From Thermogutta sp. (GTDB taxonomy: Bacteria > Planctomycetota > Planctomycetia > Pirellulales > Thermoguttaceae): a DNA stretch of 7,117 bases. The notes beneath the pieces are model-generated. The model was not told the origin of the DNA and made no database searches. It saw nothing but the letters and a program-made list of their open reading frames with translations. The stretch lies in NCBI GenBank assembly GCA_012798155.1, contig JAAZNR010000668.1:1-7117 (forward strand), read 5' to 3'. The position numbers and the translations under genes were made by a program. Numbering within the stretch: position 1 is the stretch's first letter; the number at the start of each line of letters is the position of its first letter. Of this stretch, positions 1 through 4,631 are shown piece after piece.

Positions 1-3
1 CAT
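1..3 (-). CDS. Start codon of the next gene, cut by the window edge
   Basis: Only the ATG (complement of 3-1) of a minus-strand gene lies in the window. The call rests on the near-consensus ribosome-binding site just upstream (14-8) and on the fact that it continues the direction of the head genes. In tailed-phage head modules the gene after the portal is usually a prohead protease, a capsid protein or a fused form, but nothing in the window shows which applies here. It is separated from the portal stop by about 400 bp of repeats, so it may be a separate transcription or translation unit. Confidence 0.55.
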
Positions 4-7
4 GGTG

Positions 8-14
8 ACCTCCT
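8..14 (-). promoter_or_regulatory. Strong Shine-Dalgarno of the left-edge gene
   Basis: On the minus strand the sequence reads AATAGGAGGTCACCATG. AGGAGGT is complementary to the 16S rRNA 3' end and lies 4 nt before the ATG at 3-1. It is the best ribosome-binding site in the window. Confidence 0.7.
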
Positions 15-48
15 ATTGAAAATGGAAAACGTGTTGGCTGCGCCTCCA

Positions 49-68
49 CCGCCGGCTCACGCCGGCGG
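49..68 (-). repeat. GNRA-loop hairpin repeat, copy 1
   Basis: A perfect 8-bp stem, CCGCCGGC (49-56) with GCCGGCGG (61-68), encloses a 4-nt loop. On the gene strand the loop reads GTGA, a GNRA tetraloop closed by a C-G pair. About 31 nt around it (41-71) match the copy at 333-363 exactly. No T-tract follows, so it is not a textbook intrinsic terminator. Its position 3' of the portal gene would suit transcript-end stabilisation or termination. Confidence 0.8.
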
Positions 69-137
69 CTCCAATCTCGTTTTTGGCACACGAACCCGGC
101 CGGCTCATGGATGCAGAACACAAACGTTATGCACAAG

Positions 138-298
138 GCGGTCGGGCGGCCGGGGTCGTAGCGGCCGGGTAGCTGGGGTCGTAGCGGTCGGGCGGCCGGG
201 GTCGTAGCGCTCGGGTGGCCGGGGTCGCAGCGGTCGGGTGGCTGGGGTCGTAACGGCCGGGTAGCTGGGGTCGCGGCGGCCGGGTGGCTGGGGTCGTA
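138..298. repeat. Seven 23-bp tandem repeats
   Basis: Seven consecutive units, each exactly 23 bp, start at 138, 161, 184, 207, 230, 253 and 276, with pattern GCGGYCGGGYRGCYGGGGTCG plus TA or a variant. Variation is mostly C/T and A/G transitions. The last unit runs into the inverted repeat at 283-319, whose left half has the same sequence, so the array looks like local expansion of that half. There are no spacers, so it is not a CRISPR array. Confidence 0.9.
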
Positions 299-319
299 GC
301 GGAGCGAAGCCCCCAGACG
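283..319 (+). repeat. CTGGGG/CCCCAG inverted repeat, copy 1
   Basis: GTGGCTGGGGTCG leads into a GTAGCGGAGCGAAG centre and then CCCCCAGACG. The pairing arms are CTGGGG (288-293) and CCCCAG (311-316). Related copies are at 2106-2146 and 3863-3922 (opposite orientation) and at 6565-6601 and 6664-6700 (same orientation). It is a dispersed intergenic repeat of unknown function. Confidence 0.8.
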
Positions 320-340
320 CCCCTCTTCGCCCCGCCTCCA

Positions 341-360
341 CCGCCGGCTCACGCCGGCGG
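341..360 (-). repeat. GNRA-loop hairpin repeat, copy 2
   Basis: The arms CCGCCGGC (341-348) and GCCGGCGG (353-360) pair perfectly around loop 349-352, which reads GTGA on the minus strand. The copy is identical to 49-68. The loop starts 61 nt after the CTGGGG arm at 288, the same spacing seen at 6571/6632 and 6670/6731. Confidence 0.8.
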
Positions 361-400
361 CTCGTATCCGCCGTTTATGCTTGCATCAAGCGCTTTCACC

Positions 401-420
401 CGGCCGGCTCACGCCGGCGG
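401..420 (-). repeat. GNRA-loop hairpin repeat, copy 3, carrying the portal stop codon
   Basis: A 6-bp core stem (403-408 with 413-418) surrounds loop 409-412. One outer pair (402/419) is mismatched and the next (401/420) pairs. On the minus strand the loop GTGA contains the TGA that ends the portal gene, and the right arm encodes its last residues, EPPA. Confidence 0.8.
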
Positions 421-1734
421 CTCCAATCCGTGCCGCAGGGCCAACGTCTCGCGCGACATCGCGCCGCAGCGGAAGAGCACGGCGTCGGCCTGGGCCTCCT
501 TGAGCCGATCTCGCACGGCCAGCGGGGGCGGCACCGCCTCGACGGCCACCCGGCGGAGCACGTCCTCCGGCAGGCGTCCGGCCCGCGCGGCCGCGCTCAG
601 CACCCGCCGCATCACTCGCAAGTCGTCCTCGATCATTTCCTGCTGCAAGCGTTGGAACATCCGCACGGCCGGCCCCTCGGCCACCAGGGTGGAGGCGTAA
701 TTGGCGTTGGAGGCGTCGCTGGTGAGCATGAACTCGGGCATGACCAGGCGGCTGGCGATGGCCCGCAATTCGGCCTGAAGCAGCGTCACGTACCGCGCGG
801 CATCGATGGCGGAGGCGGGGAATTCGTATTCCGTGCCGGCCGCGGCGTCCAGCACCGTGCCGGGGGCGAAGAACAAGCGGGGGATGCCGCCGGGCGTTTG
901 CGGGTGATCGTCGGCGGTTTCCGCGGCGAAGCGTTCCACGGCCGCCTTGCTCGCCCGCGAATGCTTGCGGATCAAGGCCACCGCCGATTGCACGCCCGCC
1001 ACCACGCTCATATTGCGGAGCAGCTTTTCCGCCCGGCGGAGGTTCTTGCGGACGGGGTAGAACAGCGGCAGGCCGCGCTTGATGTTCGAATCCACGTTGG
1101 CCTTGCGATGCTGGACGGCGTCGGCTTCCACCCATCGCCCGCCGATCCAATAGCCCAGCACCCGCTCCACGTCGCGGGGATCGGTTTGCACGCCGAAGCC
1201 GGCGGCGGGGTCGTCGCGGCGGTCGGCGGGGCCGGCCACCTCCTCCGGCTCCACGAAGCGGACCTGGAGCCGCCCCTCCGCGTCGGCGAAGAACCGCAGA
1301 AAGACCTCGCCGTCGCGGTCGTAGCGCCGCAGGATTTCCTGCTGCCGCCGATGCCAGCGGTTCTCCTGGAGGAACTCGTCGAGGACTTCCTGGGCGGCGG
1401 CCGCCGGACCCGCCCCCTTGCCGTCCGCAGCCTCCGAATCCCCGCCCGCGATGCGCGGCACCGCACGATAGCGATGGCCCGTCCCCACCACGTAGCTGAT
1501 GCGGTTTTCGTGGCCGTTCACGGCGAATTCGTTTTCCACGGCCAGGGCGCGGCAGCTTCGGCGAATCTCGGCCAGTTCGGCTTCATTGCGAAAGGGGACC
1601 GTGCAATCGCCCCGGCAGCGCATCTCGCCCGGCGAGAACTCGCTCCAGGGGTCGTCGAAATCGGGGTCCACCCAGGGTGAAGACCCCGCCAGCCATTCCC
1701 GCAGCCACGGTAGCAGCCCACGTACCCTCGCCAT
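409..1734 (-). CDS. Phage portal protein (lambda-type family)
   Basis: This is the portal, the dodecameric ring at the capsid vertex through which the terminase pumps DNA and to which the tail joins. The 441-residue product has the expected layout: a helical N-terminus; GEVFLRFF followed by LQVRFVEPEEV (about 142-166), typical of the stem and wing region; GYWI...HRKANVDSNIKRGLPLFYPV (about 194-228); then IASRLVMPEFML with SNANYAST (about 326-349), the helical portal signature ending in NY; and MSRETLALRHGLEP near the C-terminus. The length suits lambda-type portals, although an HK97-type portal is hard to exclude by eye. The ATG at 1734 lies behind GAGGGGG; the frame stays open upstream to a stop near 1855 but offers no ATG, GTG or TTG start there. 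The stop codon and final EPPA come from a hairpin repeat, so the original C-terminus may have differed. Confidence 0.87.
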   Translation of the reverse strand: MARVRGLLPWLREWLAGSSPWVDPDFDDPWSEFSPGEMRCRGDCTVPFRNEAELAEIRRSCRALAVENEFAVNGHENRISYVVGTGHRYRAVPRIAGGDSEAADGKGAGPAAAAQEVLDEFLQENRWHRRQQEILRRYDRDGEVFLRFFADAEGRLQVRFVEPEEVAGPADRRDDPAAGFGVQTDPRDVERVLGYWIGGRWVEADAVQHRKANVDSNIKRGLPLFYPVRKNLRRAEKLLRNMSVVAGVQSAVALIRKHSRASKAAVERFAAETADDHPQTPGGIPRLFFAPGTVLDAAAGTEYEFPASAIDAARYVTLLQAELRAIASRLVMPEFMLTSDASNANYASTLVAEGPAVRMFQRLQQEMIEDDLRVMRRVLSAAARAGRLPEDVLRRVAVEAVPPPLAVRDRLKEAQADAVLFRCGAMSRETLALRHGLEPPA

Positions 1735-1767
1735 GCCTCGTCCCCCTCGTGTTTCCGATTCTTCGAT

Positions 1768-1821
1768 GCGGATCGCGTTTTCTGTGCGGATCGTGTCTTC
1801 AACGCGGATCAGTTTTGGATG
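1768..1821. repeat. Three 18-bp direct repeats upstream of portal
   Basis: GCGGATC occurs at 1768-1774, 1786-1792 and 1804-1810, exactly 18 bp apart, each followed by a less conserved 11-bp tail (the first two tails share GTNTTC). They lie 34-87 nt before the portal start. They could be operator-like sites for a repressor or a decayed tandem duplication; no known operator is recognised. Confidence 0.6.
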
Positions 1822-1846
1822 TCGGTCGTTTTTTGGAGCAGATCCA

Positions 1847-1863
1847 GTAACCGTTCACGCCCC
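1847..1863 (-). repeat. 17-nt GTARCCGTTCACGCCCC element, copy 1
   Basis: The sequence GTAACCGTTCACGCCCC matches 3825-3841 at 16 of 17 positions. Both copies have a T-rich tract just to their left (1829-1834 here) and a reversed CTGGGG/CCCCAG repeat to their right, so the pair appears to mark the two ends of a shared intergenic cassette. Confidence 0.65.
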
Positions 1864-1876
1864 GGCCCGACCTGTG

Positions 1877-2063
1877 TTTGAAACGCAAAGGTCCAAACGG
1901 CACGGATTTGAAACGCAGAGGGCGCAGAGGACGCGGAGGAAGTGGAAAAGGAACAAGATGACGAACAACTTGCGGCCGCAATTCAGCCTTTTCTCCGTCT
2001 CTGCGTTCTCCGCGCTCTCCGCGTTTCCAGCCTTTCATTCCCGCCTGCGTTCTCTGCGTTTCC
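1877..2063. repeat. 9-nt period ACGCRGAGR arrays forming a large inverted repeat
   Basis: TTTGAAACGCARAG occurs at 1877-1890 and 1907-1920. The second copy continues as 9-nt units (ACGCAGAGG, GCGCAGAGG, ACGCGGAGG) to 1939. The reverse complement of 1999-2027 matches 1910-1938 at 24 of 29 positions, giving a long imperfect stem with a loop of about 60 nt. A shorter inverted copy is at 2046-2063. Such GCAGAG arrays are dispersed intergenic repeats in several bacterial groups; their function is not established. Confidence 0.75.
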
Positions 2064-2105
2064 ATCCCTTCATTCCCCGAAGCCCAAAACTTTCCAGTTC
2101 CGGCC

Positions 2106-2146
2106 GGGTGACTGGGGGCTGTGCTCCGCTTCGACCCCAGCCACCC
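2106..2146 (-). repeat. CTGGGG/CCCCAG inverted repeat, reversed copy
   Basis: GGGTG and CTGGGG (2106-2117, with A2111 unpaired) pair with CCCCAG and CACCC (2135-2146, with C2141 unpaired). This gives 11 pairs with one mismatch around a 17-nt loop. The orientation is opposite to the copies at the two ends of the window. Confidence 0.75.
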
Positions 2147-2158
2147 GTCGGCTCGTCC

Positions 2159-2192
2159 GCCGCCGTTCGCCGCGCGGCGCGGACCCGGCGGC
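2159..2192 (-). terminator. Possible terminator hairpin after terL
   Basis: GCCGCCG (2159-2165) pairs with CGGCGGC (2186-2192), enclosing a perfect 12-bp palindrome (2168-2179). The structure abuts the terL TAG stop. It lacks a U-tract, so Rho-independent termination is uncertain. Confidence 0.3.
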
Positions 2193-3763
2193 TACCAGGG
2201 GATTCGCCCCACGACCCGCTCGCCGGGCCGCGGTCGCGTCCATTCCTCGGCCAGGCGGAGCGCCATCTCCAGGGCGTCCGGGCCGTCGTCGTGCTCGGCC
2301 AAGGGGAACATCCGCAGTTGCTCCACCAGCAGCCGCGTGCCGGGCGAATCGCGGCGGAACCGCAGGCGGCGGCAAGCCAACAGCGGCCCCAGCCGGCGGA
2401 TGCGGATCAGCTTGGGGACGTGATTGCGGATCAGCCACGGGGCGCAGCTCGCCAATCCCCGCGCGCGAAAGGCCCGCAAAAGCGGCTCCGCCAACAGCTC
2501 CTGAAACTGATTGGCCTCCACGCCGAAGGCCTGCACGCCGTGCCTCAGGCACCAATCGGCGGCGTCCTCGACCATTTGGGCGACGCCCCGCCGCGCCAGG
2601 TCGGCTTCCACGTAGATTTCGCCGGAGGGGGTCTCCGCCGCCAGGACCAAGGCCGAATAGTCGCCCTGCCGCCCCTCGCTCCCCTTGCTGGGGTCCAGGA
2701 CCGCCACCCGCCACAGCGTCTCGCCGGGAAAGGCGTCGAACCAAAGGTGATCGGCGAAGTATTCGTCGGGCCATTCGCAATACTCGGGCGAGACGGGGGA
2801 GTTCTGCTTCTCTCGGGCGAAGGCGGCCGCGCCGATCTCCGCCCGCAGGCACATCAAGCTATAAAGGTCCTCGCGCTGCGGCCACAAGACCTTGGCCCCG
2901 GCCTCCATTTCGGCACGATGTTCGAGGTAGAACCGCCGCGCCGCGCGGGCCGCCTCGGGCCGGTCGGGCTGACGGTAGAGCCGTTCCCACTCGGCCCACA
3001 GCTCGCTTGCCTGGGGCGGGCGCTCCAGGGCGCGAAAGACCCACGACCGCCAGCCCGGCGTCCGCGTCAATTCCATGCCCAGGGCCTCGCCATGCAAGGC
3101 CGTGGCCAAATGCACGACGTTGGTTTGGGGACTCCCCGCCGCCAGCAACGTGCCGTGAAACCACAGCCGGGTCCTTTCCCGCAGCCGGGGGGAGAGCATG
3201 TGCCTCTCGCTTTGCAGGTCGTCGGCCACGATCAGGGTGGGGCGGTCCATCCGCCGCCGCTTCCCGCGCATGGCCTGACCCGTCCCGAAGGCCTCCCAGG
3301 TCGCGCCGTCCTCCAGCGTCACGCGATCCGCGCGGCGCCGCAAGCGGCGAATGCGGGGATAGTCCCGCCGCAACGCGCGGTTCTCCTCCAATTCCGCGGC
3401 GATGTTCTCCAGGTGCGCGCGGGCCTGGCGACGCCCGTCGGAGACCAGCCAGACGTAGCGTTCGCCGCCCTCCAGCACGGCCCAAAGGGGATAGCCCAGC
3501 GAGGCCAGCGTGGACTTGGCGGAGCCGCGGGGGGCCAGGACGTTCAATTTGCCGCCCCGCCGCCGCGACATGGCGACCAGCTCTCCCGCCACGACCACAT
3601 GCATGCGCGAGGGCGGCAGCCGGAAGTGCTCGGGGAGATAACGCCGGCACCAGGCGAGCAGGTCGCCGCGTTCGGTCGCCGCCGCTTGCAGGCGCCTTGC
3701 CCGGCCGTGCCGCCGCGCGATCTCGCGATACAGCGTATCCGCCCAAACTCCCTCGCAGTCCAC
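2192..3763 (-). CDS. terL: Phage terminase large subunit (packaging ATPase-nuclease)
   Basis: TerL drives ATP-dependent packaging of phage DNA through the portal and cuts the concatemer. The 523-residue protein has the standard two-domain layout. In the N-terminal ATPase domain, Walker A is APRGSAKST (77-85) and Walker B is TLIVADD (176-182), with DD as in many terminases; TNVVHLATAL (214-223) is a plausible coupling motif. In the C-terminal RNase H-like nuclease the acidic positions are LDPS (D357), GVEAN (E416) and HDDGPDAL (D492/D493/D496). The start is GTG at 3763-3761, chosen because AGGAGGG (3779-3773) lies 9 nt upstream on the minus strand. The gene ends in TAG at 2194-2192. It sits between the small-terminase-like gene and the portal, as expected. 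Its leader is duplicated about 160 bp upstream (3923-3971). Confidence 0.95.
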   Translation of the reverse strand: MDCEGVWADTLYREIARRHGRARRLQAAATERGDLLAWCRRYLPEHFRLPPSRMHVVVAGELVAMSRRRGGKLNVLAPRGSAKSTLASLGYPLWAVLEGGERYVWLVSDGRRQARAHLENIAAELEENRALRRDYPRIRRLRRRADRVTLEDGATWEAFGTGQAMRGKRRRMDRPTLIVADDLQSERHMLSPRLRERTRLWFHGTLLAAGSPQTNVVHLATALHGEALGMELTRTPGWRSWVFRALERPPQASELWAEWERLYRQPDRPEAARAARRFYLEHRAEMEAGAKVLWPQREDLYSLMCLRAEIGAAAFAREKQNSPVSPEYCEWPDEYFADHLWFDAFPGETLWRVAVLDPSKGSEGRQGDYSALVLAAETPSGEIYVEADLARRGVAQMVEDAADWCLRHGVQAFGVEANQFQELLAEPLLRAFRARGLASCAPWLIRNHVPKLIRIRRLGPLLACRRLRFRRDSPGTRLLVEQLRMFPLAEHDDGPDALEMALRLAEEWTRPRPGERVVGRIPW

Positions 3764-3809
3764 CGCCGCCGTCCCTCCTGCATGATTCCACGAAACGCCC
3801 GCCGCGATC
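3761..3809 (-). promoter_or_regulatory. terL leader with ribosome-binding site, duplicate A
   Basis: This 49-bp block holds the terL GTG start and its AGGAGGG. It aligns without gaps to 3923-3971: 19 identical bp (3761-3779), 11 diverged bp and 19 identical bp (3791-3809). Confidence 0.8.
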
Positions 3810-3824
3810 CCTTTCTTTTTTTTG

Positions 3825-3922
3825 GTAGCCGTTCACGCCCCGCGAAGCGATGCGAAGGCCGGCGCCTGGGGGCTTCGCTGCGCTACGACCCCAGCCACCC
3901 GACGCTACGACCCCAGCCACCC
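3825..3922 (-). repeat. Repeat cassette between the two terL leaders
   Basis: The cassette begins with the 17-nt GTAGCCGTTCACGCCCC element (3825-3841) beside a T-tract (3816-3823). It continues into a CTGGGG/CCCCAG inverted repeat (arms 3866-3871 and 3889-3894), then a second GCTACGACCCCAGCCACCC unit 22 bp further on. The same two ends in the same order occur at 1847-2146, where the 9-nt arrays fill the middle. This suggests a dispersed non-coding element. Confidence 0.65.
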
Positions 3923-3971
3923 CACCGCCGCCGTCCCTCCTCCCCGCTTGCGCGAAACGCCCGCCGCGATC
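3923..3971 (-). repeat. Duplicate B of the terL leader
   Basis: This second copy of the 49-bp leader lies upstream of terL, with a purine-rich GGAGGAGGG ribosome-binding site and a GTG at 3925-3923. From that GTG the frame reads V-G-W-L-G-S and then TAG, so it would make at most a six-codon peptide encoded by the repeat cassette. Confidence 0.75.
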
Positions 3972-3996
3972 GGCCTCGTTCCCATGTGCGCGGCCG

Positions 3997-4524
3997 TCAT
4001 TCCGTCTCCTCGTCCGGCATGTCTTGGGTCTCGATCTCGTGCCGATCCTCGGCCTCGTCGTCGCCGGCGTCGTGCGTCCCGGTGCCGGGTTTGGCGCCCA
4101 GGTTGCGGGCCAGCGCGTGCAGCCGCCGCAGGATGTTTTTGCGGTACTTGGCGGCGGGGACCTCCTCCACGATCAGGGCGGCGAATTCGGCCAGCAGTTC
4201 GCGGACTTGATCGGCGGTCAAGAGGTCGGCCTTGCGGGGGGCGAACTCCTCAGGGTTGAGGCGTTCCAAGGCCCAGGCCGCCGCCCGCCAGTAAGGCTCC
4301 TTCCGCGCCGCCGCGGCGATGTTCTTCATGAACAGGATTTGGGCCTTCAGTTCGGCCTTGCGCAACTCCTCGGCGAAGGCGGCGTCGCGCTGGGCGGTGC
4401 GTTGAATGGTGGAAGGCGAGCAACCCACGTAGCGGGCCGCCGTCCGCCGGCTGCATCCCACGCTGAGGATCGCCAGGACTTCGCGTTTGCGGTAGTCATC
4501 CAATCCCTTGGCCGTGTTTGCCAT
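3997..4524 (-). CDS. terS: Helix-turn-helix protein, probable terminase small subunit
   Basis: The small terminase recognises phage DNA and recruits TerL. The predicted 175-residue protein begins MANTAKG. A helix-turn-helix region spans about residues 15-45 (LSVGCSRRTAARYVGCSPST), like those of small terminases and transposase-type regulators. A charged helix follows (46-70), then YWRAAAWALERLNPEEFAPR (79-97), where the W-x-LER-x-x-PEEF pattern is typical of phage small-terminase-like proteins. The tail (150-175) is acidic (DDEAED, DEETE) and probably flexible. The ATG at 4524 is chosen because the longer reading to 4755 would overlap the ABC-GNAT gene and has an atypical R/P-rich N-terminus. 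The ribosome-binding site is weak (GGGGAG, about 13 nt upstream). Location directly before terL supports the call; a simple HTH regulator is the alternative. Confidence 0.8.
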   Translation of the reverse strand: MANTAKGLDDYRKREVLAILSVGCSRRTAARYVGCSPSTIQRTAQRDAAFAEELRKAELKAQILFMKNIAAAARKEPYWRAAAWALERLNPEEFAPRKADLLTADQVRELLAEFAALIVEEVPAAKYRKNILRRLHALARNLGAKPGTGTHDAGDDEAEDRHEIETQDMPDEETE

Positions 4525-4608
4525 GCTTGCCGCGTTGCTCCCCTGAGGATTACCGAGGGCGAGGAAGGCCGGGCCCCGCCGCGCTTGGACTTTGCCGTGC
4601 AGAGGAAT

Positions 4609-4623
4609 CCGCCGCGTCGGCGG
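4609..4623 (-). terminator. Small hairpin after the ABC-GNAT gene
   Basis: CCGCCG (4609-4614) pairs with CGGCGG (4618-4623) around a 3-nt loop, 8 nt beyond the TGA at 4634-4632. There is no U-tract. It may attenuate or do nothing; in DNA of this GC content such stems arise easily. Confidence 0.2.
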
Positions 4624-4631
4624 GCGGGCGT

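Larger units (their letters stand above)
4..408. other. Repeat-filled intergenic region downstream of portal
   Basis: This region lies between the portal stop and the next start codon. It holds a hairpin repeat (49-68), seven 23-bp tandem units (138-298), a CTGGGG/CCCCAG inverted repeat (283-319), a second hairpin (341-360), and a spacer (372-384) shared with the right end of the window. A third hairpin (401-420) overlaps the portal stop. Positions 69-137 hold a degenerate hairpin-like remnant near 98-110 and nothing else I recognise. The 23-bp period is not a multiple of 3, so the ORFs here are not coding. Confidence 0.8.
1735..2191. other. Intergenic region between terL and portal
   Basis: These 457 nt contain no credible gene. 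They hold three 18-bp direct repeats (1768-1821), a T-tract with the 17-nt element (1847-1863), 9-nt period ACGCRGAGR arrays in inverted orientation (1877-2063), a reversed CTGGGG/CCCCAG repeat (2106-2146) and a GC-rich hairpin next to the terL stop (2159-2192). I see no clear sigma-70 promoter. Confidence 0.75.

Noticed and set aside
138..298. CRISPR array
   Set aside because: The 23-bp units abut directly with no unique spacers, and no cas gene is present.
49..420. Classical Rho-independent terminators at the hairpins after portal
   Set aside because: The stems are strong but no T-tract follows them on the minus strand, and the same sequence is a dispersed repeat. They are reported as repeats only.
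430..1680. Plus-strand open frame of 416 codons opposite the portal gene
   Set aside because: It is the mirror frame of the portal coding sequence, and its composition (H, G, V rich) matches a codon shadow. No domain is recognisable.
1499..4210. Plus-strand open frame of about 900 codons across the portal and terminase region
   Set aside because: It is antisense to two clearly recognisable genes, contains R/P/H-rich text without domains and translates the intergenic repeats. Such long antisense frames are expected in DNA of this GC content.
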